From Branchiostoma floridae (lineage: Eukaryota; Chordata; Leptocardii; Amphioxiformes; Branchiostomatidae): a DNA stretch of 64,000 nucleotides. Of the stretch, positions 1-11,600 are shown piece by piece. Position 1 is the first letter of the stretch, and every line of letters begins with the position of its first letter. The notes beneath the pieces are model-generated. The model was given only the letters and a program-made list of their open reading frames with translations. It was not told the origin of the DNA and did not search any database. The position numbers were made by a program, and so were the translations under genes. The stretch covers positions 5,770,461 through 5,834,460 of the forward strand of contig NC_049980.1 in the NCBI RefSeq assembly GCF_000003815.2, written 5' to 3'.

Positions 1-1650
1 TAGTGGTCCATTTGATAATTTTTAATAAAATGATTGACAACCCAAGCGGCAGTGGAAAATGTGCCTAATTTTTTATTTTATTTGTGAGTTTCACTGTGCA
101 ACTTATGATGTAGGAAACTCTCAAATAAAATACTTCTTGGTTTTCTATCTTTGGTATTGTGTTTGTGGTGTTGATTTCTAGGTGTCGGAAAAGTGTTGAC
201 ACAAGGTAGAAGTGGTGTAGGTTTGGGCGCCCCCTAGTAGGTTTCTGTGGAATTGCAGGATTCCTTTTTTTATACATCTATATAACCCCCTACTTTTGGT
301 TGACCCCATGCAATGTCGACAGTATACTATTATAATATCAACCCTTTTCTCATACATCTTTTAAAAATGAAGTATTTGGGGCCATTTTGACTACAAATGT
401 ATGTTTTTGACTCCTATGCCCTTGTATTAAACCAAATGACCTGAAATTTGGTATTAAGGCCATACCAATTTAATTGACTGTTTCACGGAAAATAAAATGA
501 AAATAAAAATTACCACTCAGCAAATTTTCCCCATTAATGAATCCATTCACCAACTTTCTGGTGTAGCAAATTGGCCTTTATATTATAAGTTCCTTAAAAT
601 GTGAGTATTATTATTGCAGTAACTGTTATATTTTCCATGGGACAATACTTTTGTAATTTTCATCGAACATGCAGGTGCTGTTACTGTACAGTAAAAGTGT
701 TTTTGTACTTTTGTAAAGCTGAAAACTTTTTATTCTTCATGTTTTGGATTAGCCCTTATCTTTACCCCAACCATTTTACAATTTTTTTTTTCGCCCTGTC
801 GCTCCATATTTTTTATGAAAAAATCCATGAACCAAGAAATTAAATCGGTGTGGCCTAAGGTGTGTATAGAACTTGAGTCCATAGTACCGTATTTTCTCGA
901 AGAAAGTACGCACTTTTAAAACATTTCAAAATTAAAAGGCCGGCTACAAGTTGTTGCAAAAGTGGGGGTGCATGCTTTATTTTATGTTGTTGCACGGATG
1001 AATGGTTAAAGAGCATAAAATAAAGCAAGTTAGAGCTACAATTCTATGAAGGTTCAAAACATCCACATTGGTCTTGTCTTGGTGTTGTCTACCAAAAAAC
1101 TGTCTAAACATGATTTACATAAGAGTGACATTTGCATACAATCCTTTTGAGTGACTTTGACAATTGGTTTGTCCATTTAGATGTACCTGATTTCTTCTAC
1201 CAGTTCATTCTCAGTGGATTTTTAAAAATTATGAGATATAAATTATGCAAATTTGCATGATTAAGTAGGATTCTCTATATTTTAAGTGTTTTCCAGTCAC
1301 AAGACTTCAAAATATGTATTGTATATAATTAAAGATTGGCAAGATTAAGAGAAACGTATTATAAAGGTGTCATTTGCATATTTGATGCAAAATACCATAA
1401 TTCCTAATGACATATTATTTGTCATAATCAATGATGAACATTCAATTTGTGTAAGCTAGTTGTTAAATGGCCGTGTCACCAAGCATTGAGTATGTTAATG
1501 TGAAAATTTGAAAGACATTTGCATAATAATGCTCTAAATATTTCACTGAGGTGTAATATCTCTTAGCTTTATTTTTAAATTACAACCAACCACAAACTGT
1601 GGCTTAGGAGATTCAAAAAAATATTCATAGTCATAATCAAGGTGACAGTA
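1..1650. other. Non-coding stretch, no gene recognised
   Basis: A/T-rich sequence with no ORF that resembles a known protein and no convincing exon on either strand. I searched it for the missing first exons of UBA6 (the glycine-rich nucleotide-binding loop of the first ThiF half) and found none. It may be intergenic, or intronic if UBA6 begins to the left of the window. Confidence 0.5.
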
Positions 1651-1659
1651 AAACAACAT

Positions 1660-1665
1660 TTTATT
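1660..1665 (-). terminator. Polyadenylation signal of the EDG-like receptor
   Basis: A perfect AATAAA on the minus strand (TTTATT on plus) about 217 bp downstream of the receptor stop codon. Nothing else nearby competes for it. Assignment to the receptor is inferred from position and strand. Confidence 0.5.
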
Positions 1666-1881
1666 GTTCAAAATTGATGCAAACAATTTACAGTGCATTT
1701 TTTAATATCTATTTTTGATCAACAGTTGGTTGGCATAAAGAACTCATTTTCCATTATCTAACACCACAGATAAACCATAGAATACTGTATAACAGTTACA
1801 TTACTTGCCATTGTTGTAGACTAATCAGTATGTACATTTTTTTCCGTGGTTCTAAAGTCAGTTCGTTTCAGTCTATGTCCA

Positions 1882-3147
1882 CTATGGCAAGATGTTGTTT
1901 CCCACTTGCGGCTGACCATCTGGAGCCAGACCTGGTGTGTTTTGTCCCTCTCCATGTGCAGAACCTTGCTGTAGATTTGGGGGACCTCCTGTTCCAGCTT
2001 GGTCTCCCTGTGGGTCCACACGGTTTCCTCGCATCACGGTGACAAGTGTCTGATGGATGCCTGTAATTTTTTGCCGGATTGCATTCCTTAACTCCTCCGT
2101 GCGGATGAGTGTTGCCATGGGGTTAATGAGCGAGTTCAGAGAAAAGAATAAAAATGCTGTTTCCCGACCAATCCACCCAGGGCACATATTTGGGTGACTA
2201 GCGCACACTGCCATCAGCAGGAGTGGTAACAGCCAAAACACAAAAGACACAACTACATAAATCATCACAGTCCTGGACTTGTACACCCTTGCTTTATATT
2301 TCCTCAGGGCCTCCTCTTGTGCAGCATTGTTTGGCTGATTACCCCCCACGTTTTGTACAGGACCATTTTCTCCTTGTACCCCTGGGGGGACCCCTGCCTG
2401 TTCAAGCCTTCTCTTTTCTCGCTCTCTGACATCTATATACACACTTATATTTGTGAACAGCAAGACCATGCACATCAACAACAGTATACATGGACCCATG
2501 ATGTTATAGGCTCTGGGAAAGTAATTACTACAGTTACCAGTGGTCAGGGTCCCCATATGGAGACAGTTCCAGCCCATACTGGGGGAGAAGGCATACAAGG
2601 AGAAAACAATCCACATAACAGTCATAGCTACACCTGCACGCAGGTTGGCACTGTCAGCATGGATGTGGAACCATATGGGATACTTTAGACCAACATAGCT
2701 GTTTACAGACAATAGAGATAGGGCTGATGCTGAAGCCATCTGACTAAATATGATGAAGTTTAGATAAGTCACTGAAAAGTCATACATTTGATTGTGTCCA
2801 ACATGACCTACTGTGCGATACAGGAGTCCAATGCCTGCAAAAACATCTGCCATTGCCAGGTTTGCCAGGAAGAAGTAGATGGGTTTGCGCAGTTCTTTTG
2901 TACCGATGATTCCTAAGATCACAACAGCATTGGCGATGATTTCGATAAGTCCTATCAGGAAGAAGACAACGTCAGTCCCTGTTCCCAGTCTCACAAGGTC
3001 CTCGTGCATGGAGCAGGCTTCGTCAGCTTGTGCGATGGATGCGGTATTGTTCTGTAGATGCCACTTGTAGCAGGATGGCAAGTCTACAAACTCAGGAGCA
3101 GATGTCTCCTCGGGGAGCATCCATGGGTCAGAGCTGTTGTTGAACAT
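1882..3147 (-). CDS. EDG (S1P/LPA)-like G-protein-coupled receptor, intronless
   Basis: A 421-residue rhodopsin-class receptor in one exon, with a true ATG at 3147 and stop TAG at 1882. Seven hydrophobic segments lie near residues 58-82, 90-110, 126-150, 170-190, 213-238, 291-314 and 328-349. The N-terminus has two N-glycosylation sites (NNSS near 3, NNT near 33). N73 in TM1 and D101 in TM2 (LAMAD) are the conserved anchors. The second extracellular loop begins with GWNC (192-195), as in S1P and LPA receptors, and TM7 has the SLNSLINP motif of that group. Two hallmark motifs are altered: D/ERY at the end of TM3 reads NSY (149-151), and NPxxY reads NPMAT (342-346). The third intracellular loop and tail are rich in Gln, Gly and Pro. 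Ligand and coupling are unknown. It lies antisense to UBA6, and probably inside a UBA6 intron. Confidence 0.75.
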   Translation of the reverse strand: MFNNSSDPWMLPEETSAPEFVDLPSCYKWHLQNNTASIAQADEACSMHEDLVRLGTGTDVVFFLIGLIEIIANAVVILGIIGTKELRKPIYFFLANLAMADVFAGIGLLYRTVGHVGHNQMYDFSVTYLNFIIFSQMASASALSLLSVNSYVGLKYPIWFHIHADSANLRAGVAMTVMWIVFSLYAFSPSMGWNCLHMGTLTTGNCSNYFPRAYNIMGPCILLLMCMVLLFTNISVYIDVREREKRRLEQAGVPPGVQGENGPVQNVGGNQPNNAAQEEALRKYKARVYKSRTVMIYVVVSFVFWLLPLLLMAVCASHPNMCPGWIGRETAFLFFSLNSLINPMATLIRTEELRNAIRQKITGIHQTLVTVMRGNRVDPQGDQAGTGGPPNLQQGSAHGEGQNTPGLAPDGQPQVGNNILP

Positions 3148-5609
3148 GGTGGAGCTGATTCTGGTCGTCTGCAGTCTGAGGCAGGTCGTGAGATTCCTGA
3201 TTTGTGGACGACTCTGGTTGAGTTTGTGGCCGGATTTGAAGGCAGGAGCGACGATGCGTCTGCACCTGATCGTAACGGGTTTAATTCTGCGTGAGAGCGC
3301 GGAACGTCACGACAGCGCTTTGCTCAGTGAGTCTTGCGTGGGCCGTTACCATGGGTACACACATATATATATAGCAAGCCTTGAAAACTACCAGTAGTTA
3401 CCATGCTGAGGGATGCCAATTGCTTTGAACCTTTTGTCTCTTTTCCAAGAAATATGCCTGCATTGCCAACCTTGTTGGCATACAGGTAGGAAATATGAGA
3501 AAAATTATTGAATAAGACTATGAATACGTCCTTATTTAGTGTCCTTGAGTTGGAATCATCTCTTTATTATTCTCTTCTTATTCAATCTGTTGTTACAGAA
3601 TTTCTAAAGCTGTAAATTAAAGTAATATAATTGCTTGACTAGCAGGGTGCATATATGCAGAGGTTGAATACAATATCATATTTACTACATCATGACTGTG
3701 AAGATGTGGTTTATCAAGTCTTTATAGGGGTTTCTTTCCAAGTTGCAGATCGCTTTTTAAGTTTCCCAAGGGGCAAATATATTGCTTTTGCTATAGATGT
3801 TTTTTTTTTTTTTTTTTACTTTTTTCTCAATAAACTTTATTCTTCTGTCATGAACCAATCTGAGCTTAGAACTGGTTTTGACTGTGACAGCAAATACGTG
3901 ACCCACTAATTTTAAAAAGTACTAGCTGATGAAATTATATTGCCATAATTGTAATTTCAGCAAAAGCTGTATTCTTTCTGGTAATTTCAGGTTTTAGATC
4001 ATAGCAAAACCTGGCATATTACTGGCCCAGGTAGGAAAACATCCTGGGTTTTCTAAAAGAATTGCTGCCTTTCTGGTTTGGATTAAACTTTCCTATGATG
4101 TCATATTTACCTCCATGAAATGTCATGGAATGGAGGTTATATTTTCTGTTATGTGTCTCTGTCTGTGTAGATGATTACTCAAGAACGGCTGGATGGATTG
4201 GTTTCATACTTGTTGTGTTGGTGGGGTGTGATGAAAGCTCGAATCAATGAGATTTTGGGAGCCGTATCTGTCGTTATAATCGATGTAATAATATCAGAAA
4301 TCACCCCTATATTTGAGATATATTGGTACAGGCATCGTGCTTTATGTGTTTGTTAATGGGCTTAGCTCCAAGCAGATGGTGAGGTGACAGCTGTTAGCAG
4401 ACGGGGTTGGCGCCAAGTATTCATCTTACAGTTGGTGTAGGGCTGTCAGAGGAAAGTGTGCATCTCGTTTTTGTACCGTGTGAACAGCTGATGTTATGAC
4501 ATATTGGTGGAAAATCAAATCACCATCTGACTAAAGTTGGCCACATCCCTTCTTCTTTCTGAGTTTCCCAACTTCCTCCCTCCACACCGCTCTGAGGCAC
4601 ATAGTCGAACCTCAATAATGCTGACAACCTTAGACATTTTAAATGCCAAACATCAAGCTTAAGGAACACCACGCTACCATATGCCGTCGACCTCTTAAAC
4701 GCACATTACACAATTAAGTGTCACATTTTGATAATTACTAATCAGATTGACATCCTCTGTGTCATTAAATAAATACACCACTACTTTCCCATAACATTTA
4801 TATTATATAACCATTACTCTCAAATACAACCGACTATAAACATACATACCATCCACAAAAAAGCAATGAATATTTCATGGAGGTATGAGGTCCCCGAACT
4901 CTAGTTGTAGATGCTTTGATTTGATTGGTCCCTACTGTTGCCATGCCTACATAACATTTGATAGACCAACACAACAGCTATTAGGTAGAACCTGCACCCC
5001 TCTTAATTGGTTTTTCACCTTTTCACAAGAAATATTCCCTCATTGCCGGTCTTGTTGACAGGAGGCATGTTCGGAATGTAAGGGGTGACGTTAGTGAAGC
5101 TGCCAGCAAGTGAATCTATTTCTTATGCAGCAACAGTGATATGCTGCTTTCAAAGGGACATTGAAGTATTTTATGTTTGAATGCTCAGTGCGATTCCTAG
5201 CTGCCACTCATGGATGTCCCTGAAATGTAGTTTGCAACTCTGAGGTTACTATCGAACACAACATGTAATTAATGTACATGTTTGTGCACAATGTTATGGT
5301 ACAGCAGCACAAGATGGGCAAAACTGGGAAGCAAACTTTTGTATGTTTTTTTAATGAGGCCATATTGATTTGAAATCAGTAATGGCATGCTCTAGGATCC
5401 CAAAACTGAAGCGAGCGTGCAAATAAAAAGAAATTTTGGCCTGAAAACTAAGTTGCCATTATTATGAAATGGTCAGGAATGTTTAACAAATGACTGAACA
5501 CACACCGTATGTTATAGCAAACAATAGACTCTTCATTTTTGTTTTTTTCACATCTTCTTTGACCCTGAAATTGACTTCTATGACTGCCTCACGTTGTAAT
5601 GCGGCTAGG
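3148..5609. other. Non-coding stretch upstream of the receptor
   Basis: The receptor 5' flank, then A/T-rich sequence. It includes a short TATA-like alternation near 3362-3373 and two related short blocks (about 3435-3490 and 5015-5065) that share an AAGAAATAT...CATTGCC...CTTGTTG pattern, so they look like remnants of one dispersed repeat. No coding exon is recognisable and no UBA6 5' exon was found here. Confidence 0.5.
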
Positions 5610-5825
5610 TACTGTAAATGCAGAAATGTTTACGGTTGTTTTATGCTCGCAGATTTCACGTTGCAATTCACCGCAAACTTAAAACCACCACGAACATTTT
5701 TCTATGGCAGTAAGAGACTACAGTGCATGGTGCTACTGTGAACCTAAATCTGCCGCGAATAGTCCTTTTTCCAGCTACTGCGAAATTAAATCCCCGCGAA
5801 CTTATAATTAAATGCATTTACAGTA
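5610..5825. mobile_element. Palindromic MITE, CTGTAAATGC ends, copy 1
   Basis: A 216-bp element with inverted ends (TACTGTAAATGCA / TGCATTTACAGTA). Internally it repeats a CGCGAA/TTCGCG-type motif with AAATTAAATCC blocks. The same element in the opposite arrangement is at 39290-39501, and a truncated end is at 24050-24116. The outermost TA may be the target-site duplication. There is no coding capacity, so it is a non-autonomous DNA transposon. Confidence 0.75.
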
Positions 5826-5845
5826 AATGAAAATGTCTATATGCT

Positions 5846-5859
5846 AATAAGGTTAATGA
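5846..5859. repeat. 5' target-site duplication of the non-LTR element
   Basis: AATAAGGTTAATGA here matches AATAAGGTTGATGA at 8419-8432 with one mismatch. The two bracket the retrotransposon exactly, the second lying directly after its A-rich 3' tail. Confidence 0.65.
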
Positions 5860-8418
5860 AATGAGGCTTTTATGTCGACTCTCACAGATGTCATAAAGAC
5901 GGTTATTCCAAGTAAAGTAGTCACTATCCGCCCTAGAGATAAGCCCTGGATGACATGTGAGATCAGGCGCTTACTCAGGAGAAAGAGGCGGCTCTACGGA
6001 CGGTACAAAAAAACAAATAACTCTAGTTTATTTTGTGCATTTAAACGAGTTAGAAATAATTGTATAGATTTAATTAGAAAAGCGAAGAGAAATCATCGGC
6101 ATAGCCTCTGTCTCGACCTTGCCAATCCAACTTCTAACCCCAAGAAATGGTGGTCAGTTTCCAAGGAAATCTTTCTTGGCAAGGCGGACCGGGTTCTGCC
6201 CTCTTTACTTGAGAATGGAAATGTTATGACAGACGACAAGGCCAAGGCCGATATTCTTAACAACTACTTTGCATCTCAAACGTACCTGAATACCGATGGC
6301 GCCTCTTTCCCAAACTTTGTACCCAGAACAGAACTAGCTCTCAATTCAATTAATTGTTGCCCCGCAAATGTCTACAGTGTACTGTCAAACCTCAATATAA
6401 ACAAGGCCACAGGGCCTGATGGACTAAGTAATAGGCTTCTGAAGTGTATAGCACCTTCAATAGCACAACCACTGTCGCATTTGTTTAATGTTTCATTAGA
6501 ATACGGCTGTTTTCCGTCAATTTGGAAATTTTCAAATGTTGTCCCTGTGTATAAAAAAGGTGATAAGCAGGCCAAAGAAAACTATAGGCCTATTTCACTC
6601 CTGTGCTGTGTGTCCAAAGTGTTTGAACGGATAGTTTATGCCCCATTATCTGCGTACTTACATGGCAACAACCTGCTAACCGATCGAAATTCTGGATTTA
6701 CCCCCGGAGACTCAACAGTTAATTCATTGACACACCTTGTTCATAAGCTGCACAAAGCAGTAGACCAAGGTTTTGAAGTACGCACCGTTTTCTTGGACAT
6801 ATCAAAAGCTTTTGATAAGGTATGGCACGATGGTCTCCTTTTCAAATTAAGCCAACTAGGGATATCTGGTTCACTTCTTCAATGGATACAATCTTATCTC
6901 ACAAATCGGAAGCAGAGAGTTGTCATTAATGGGGCATGTTCCGACTGGCTACCGATTGACGCAGGTGTCCCACAGGGGTCGCTTTTGGGCCCACTCCTTT
7001 TCCTAGTTTTTATTAACGATTTAGTGGACAACTTGCAAACTGATGCCAATCTTTTTGCTGATGACACGTCTCTTGTGGAAGTAGTTTTGGATCCGCTCGT
7101 CTCAGCAAATAGATTGAACCATGATCTTAGAATGGTGGGTGAATGGTCGGACCAGTGGCTGGTAACTTTTAATCCCCTTAAAACTGAACTGATGACATTC
7201 TCCATGAAAAGGGTCAAAGTCTATCACCCACCATTAGTGTTTAAAGGAGTTGTGCTTAAGGAAGTTGACTCTCACAAGCATTTGGGCTTAAACTTGAAAC
7301 GTGACTTGTCCTGGTCATATCACGTGTCTACATTGATTACCAAGGCAATGAAGCGAATCAATCTTAAGAGGATATCATATTTTGTTCCTCGGGGAACATT
7401 AGAAACTCTGTATGTCACTATGATTCGTCCATTACTTGAATATGCTGACATTGTTTGGTGTGGCCTTCTCGGCAAAGATTGTGATCTTCTTGAGTCTGTC
7501 CAGATGGCCGCGGCACGAGTTTGTACCGGAGCCATGAGAGGCACTAAACATGAGAGCTTGTTAGCCGAGGTTGCATGGGACACACTAGCGGACAGAAGGA
7601 AAAAGCACCAGTTGATTCAGTTTTGGAAAATTATGAATGGTCTCGCACCACTGTACTTACATAATATTATCCCTCCACGTATCTGTGATACGGTCCCTTA
7701 CAACCTTCGCGCAAACCAAAACCTTACTTCCATTGCCTGTAAAACTGAAAAGTACAAAAGATCCTTCCTACCTTCAACTGTTCACTTGTGGAATGAACTG
7801 CCTACGAATGCTAAAGCCGTCCTTTCGATCAACACTTTCAAAAAAGAGCTGGACTCACTATTCAACAAGCCGACAAAATACTCCCATTTCTCTTATGGCC
7901 AAGGTCGTTCCGCAGTTCATCTTACAAGGCTCCGTCTAAACTTCAGTCAGTTAAACTACCATCTATTTCAACACCATTGTATTGATTATCCTACATGTAA
8001 ATGCGGCTATCATTGTGAAACAACCGAACATTATCTACTACACTGCACACTCTATACTAGCCAAAGAAGTTCTTTGTTATCGGCTGTCTCAAATATTATA
8101 GTAGACCTAAAGCACCTCAACGACACTACTTTATGTACTTTACTGTTATCAGGATCAACATCTCTCTCACATCAACAGAACTGTAACATTTTTGATCTTG
8201 TCATTACCTATATCCATTGTACAGGCAGGTTCTCCTAATTGATTCAGCACCAACTTGTCTTGTTTAATATTTATTTTTCTGTTATCCATTTTGTACTTAT
8301 GTATGTAATGTCGTTTACTATTCTTGTTTTATGCGCATGTTTCTTGAGTAGAAGGCTTAATATAAGCAATTTGTGCTTTCCGCCTCATACTCGCAAAATA
8401 TATGTGAATAAATAAATA
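5860..8418 (+). mobile_element. 5'-truncated non-LTR retrotransposon (Jockey/CR1/I-like group)
   Basis: About 2.56 kb between near-perfect 14-bp target-site duplications. It ends in an (AATA)n tail at about 8407-8418. It lacks the N-terminal endonuclease and any ORF1, so target-primed reverse transcription stopped early. The remaining reverse-transcriptase ORF is fully open, which points to a fairly recent insertion. It sits directly beside the MITE at 5610-5825. Confidence 0.8.
5872..8238 (+). CDS. Reverse transcriptase of a non-LTR retrotransposon (ORF2, lacks endonuclease)
   Basis: A 788-residue open frame. The first ~130 residues are the linker that normally follows the endonuclease (KPWMTCEIRRLLRRKRRLY). 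The reverse-transcriptase core follows: NKATGPDGLSNRLLK, ENYRPISLL, FLDISKAFDKVWHDGLL with a catalytic Asp, GVPQGSLLGPLLF, and FADDTSL carrying the catalytic Asp pair. The thumb region is followed by a C-terminal Cys/His segment (CKCG...TTEHYLLHC) typical of the Jockey/I/CR1 assemblage. It would copy element RNA at a nicked target. Without its own endonuclease it cannot be autonomous. The ATG used is the first in frame; the biological start lay upstream in the lost part. Confidence 0.85.
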   Translation: MSTLTDVIKTVIPSKVVTIRPRDKPWMTCEIRRLLRRKRRLYGRYKKTNNSSLFCAFKRVRNNCIDLIRKAKRNHRHSLCLDLANPTSNPKKWWSVSKEIFLGKADRVLPSLLENGNVMTDDKAKADILNNYFASQTYLNTDGASFPNFVPRTELALNSINCCPANVYSVLSNLNINKATGPDGLSNRLLKCIAPSIAQPLSHLFNVSLEYGCFPSIWKFSNVVPVYKKGDKQAKENYRPISLLCCVSKVFERIVYAPLSAYLHGNNLLTDRNSGFTPGDSTVNSLTHLVHKLHKAVDQGFEVRTVFLDISKAFDKVWHDGLLFKLSQLGISGSLLQWIQSYLTNRKQRVVINGACSDWLPIDAGVPQGSLLGPLLFLVFINDLVDNLQTDANLFADDTSLVEVVLDPLVSANRLNHDLRMVGEWSDQWLVTFNPLKTELMTFSMKRVKVYHPPLVFKGVVLKEVDSHKHLGLNLKRDLSWSYHVSTLITKAMKRINLKRISYFVPRGTLETLYVTMIRPLLEYADIVWCGLLGKDCDLLESVQMAAARVCTGAMRGTKHESLLAEVAWDTLADRRKKHQLIQFWKIMNGLAPLYLHNIIPPRICDTVPYNLRANQNLTSIACKTEKYKRSFLPSTVHLWNELPTNAKAVLSINTFKKELDSLFNKPTKYSHFSYGQGRSAVHLTRLRLNFSQLNYHLFQHHCIDYPTCKCGYHCETTEHYLLHCTLYTSQRSSLLSAVSNIIVDLKHLNDTTLCTLLLSGSTSLSHQQNCNIFDLVITYIHCTGRFS

Positions 8419-8432
8419 AATAAGGTTGATGA
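8419..8432. repeat. 3' target-site duplication of the non-LTR element
   Basis: The partner of the 14-bp repeat at 5846-5859, directly following the (AATA)n tail. It defines the 3' boundary of the insertion. Confidence 0.65.
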
Positions 8433-8677
8433 CCTGCCTTCCCTCAGTGTATACAGTGCCATAATTCATGGTTAGTTCCTATAACTACCTTATTATATAA
8501 ACGATCTTGGTTGTTCATTTGGTGGTGAAAGGAATGACCATGTATTATGGAACCATATACACTTCAGGACAGGTCATTAACCCTTAATTGTTAAAATGTA
8601 TCTGATGTGTTTTTTGCCATTTTGTATAAGGTTGTGTATGGGGAAATCACAGGCTCCCATTTCTTTTCTTTCCTCAG

Positions 8678-11600
8678 TTTGTGACCGGGGATGTGTATGG
8701 GGTTTTCTGCTGCTGCTTCTGTGACTTTGGGGATGAGTTTGAGGTGCGCGATGCCACTGGAGAGGAACCGAAGGAAGTTTTCGTGGCCAAAGTTACCAAG
8801 GTAATGTACATGTACATATGACAATAATTGTTAGGCTATTAAAAATCTTAGGTGACAATGTATAAATAACAATACACTGTGAGAAAATACATGTAATTGC
8901 TACAGTCTGAGTCCTATAAATGTCTTATCATCCTCATCCCTCTGTAGGGTCAGTACCCAGTATTCATTCCCCCATTTTTGGTTTACAGCAAAGTATTGTG
9001 GAAAATGCCCCATAATCGCTACAAATCTGAGTGAGTCCTATCACTGAGTGGTTTAAAGAGGTCTGTTGCAACATACAAAAACACCATTTAAACCATATGA
9101 AGGCATTTCCTATAATAACACCATGTACATCCATAACTTCCCACTGTAGCCCCTGTAGTGTCCATACCCCCAGCACTAGTGTCTGTACCCCTACATACAT
9201 GTACATCATGTACTTCTACGTCATTTTGGCATAATTTTGCCAAGTGGCTAGGTTAACAGGTCAGGTCAAGGGTATTCCTGGCATTGAGGCGTTGTGTTCT
9301 TGGGAATAGCCCTTTCCTTCCCTCACTCCACCTCGATGTAAAAAACTGCACGTGGCCTTGGCTGGCCATAGGGAGTTGAAAGGGGGTGGACAGAGATGGT
9401 TGGGCACCACCTTCCTGATATCATTCCCTAGACACTTGGATAGCAACTCACTATTACCCATATGTGGCCCTCAAAAAGGCTATTTGTCTATACAACAGAC
9501 ATGTGTCTGTACATACCTTTACCTTTTTACCTATTTTGCTTCCAGGCCAGCCCCGGTGTGGTGACCTGTCTGGAGAACCGGATGCACGGGTTTGAGACGG
9601 GCGATGTGGTGACCTTCAAAGAGGTCACAGGGATGGACGCTCTCAACGGAACCAGTCACAAAATTAGTGGTAAGTGTAAAATGCAGGAGTATGCAAACCT
9701 GCCCAAGAAGACCAAGTTGGGACTAATGAAATCTGGTCTATGTGGACAGGTGGTAGCTTTAGACAGGATTCCTTAGGCTCGTGCCATTCGGAAAAAAATT
9801 GACCTGAACCTGGACCTAGTATCTTTCAAAACTTGTGAATGGGCGATACCCAAAGGATTGACTGTTTGGTGGAGTATCTGACACCCACTGGTGTTTTAAA
9901 ATCCTTATAATCTATACTAAACCACACTGATCTTCCTCTGTTTTAGACCAAGTTTGATTAGAAACTTGGTAAAAATGGAACTGTGCTCTTGTTATTTTCT
10001 TGGACCTGTAAGCCCCAAAACATGTGAACGCCTGATGGTACATGTATTATCTGTTCATTTTCTAATCAGTTCAAAATCGGTTCAACAAGGAAAAAGCTGG
10101 TTTTGTACCACTACCCACCCCTACCGGCTATGCAATACAAATGATACAAGCAAACAAATATACACAAGTGATGATGACTAATTTGTTGGCTTCTTCTTGT
10201 TTTTCTGCAGTGATATCCTCCTATGCCTTCTCTATCTGTGACACTACTGATGAGAAGTACCAACCTTACAAACACGGCGGGATCGCACGGCAGGTCAAAG
10301 TACCAACCACTGTCAACTTTGTAAGTATGTCCCTTGACATCTGCCAGAGCTTTAGCAACATGCAGAGTGTTAAGACTAGATGGTGATTGTTTATATTGAG
10401 CTTTATATACTTTAAACAGTGCATGCAAAAAATTAATGCTATTTCCTTGAATGTGTTGCCATATGTTATGCCCAATAAGATATATTTATCTGCCAGGTTA
10501 CATTCATGTACAATGTATGAAAACAAAGTGGGTTTGAGAGTCAGATGTATAGTATACAGCACTCCCAGTTAAGATTTTAAAAAATTGTGTACATTGTGAT
10601 CATTGTGATGATAGATATAACGCTAGTTCACCTTTATCCGCAGGTGCCCTATATCCGTTGTATTTAGAAATAGGATATTTAGGGATATCAAGCCGACGGA
10701 CAACGGTTTCAAATTGCAATTTTTCTTAAATACTGCAGTTTAAAACCACCGTCCGCCGACTTGATATCCCTAAATATTCCACTTTTAAATAAAGGTTACT
10801 CCGTGGATAAAGGTGAACTAACGTTACATGTACATGTATGTAACTTGTTGGAATTACATGACACTGTATGTTATCAGGCATATACACTTTTGTGATCATA
10901 TTTTCTACCATTCAACCAGGATTCCCTCGAGAAACAGCTGACCAGTCCAAACCTCCTGATAGTGGACTTTGCCAAGATGCAGGTTAGTTATAATTGTTAT
11001 TTGACAACTTAATATCATTATGTCTGTTTCCATCCAAAATTATTCCAGCATGTGCATATAGAATACAACGCGAGGTATTCCGTATCGCCCAAGGGTAGGA
11101 TTGCCCGCCAACCGAAGCTTGAAGGGCGATCCGAGCCACAGGAGGGTTGGAACCGAGGGCGATATGGAATACCCTGTGTTGTATTTGCCATATTTACTTA
11201 TTTTACTTACACGTCGTATATCATGACAACCCGAGCAAAGTCATGTTTATCGCAAAAAAAAAAGAGAAAAAGATGTGACATCAATGCACATCGTGTCAAC
11301 ACCTTTATTCATTAATTCAAACAAAAGAACCAAGCCAACAGTTTAATGGCTGATTGAATTGTCGATAGTGGCGCACACAAGTGAGGTCCAGTTGTTTGAA
11401 TCAAAATATGGGGCTCCGAGCAGTACTAATACAGACCGGTTGGAACATGGATATCAAACATAAATACGGCCAGGGTATGATATAATTTTCAATGTACCGG
11501 ATAATACTGAATCATTATTATATTCTTTGCATCGCAGTCATTTACTCATTTTTTATTGATCAATAATTTTTTTTCTTATGTGTATGTCAGGCACCCTCAA

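Noticed and set aside
601-843. 80-codon hydrophobic ORF
   Set aside because: A/T-rich Phe/Tyr-rich translation with no family resemblance and no neighbouring exons.
9780-10130. Repeat with GACCTGAACCTGGACC words (also near 23760, 24890 and 32140)
   Set aside because: Short shared words are clear but boundaries and order are too diffuse for a defined element.
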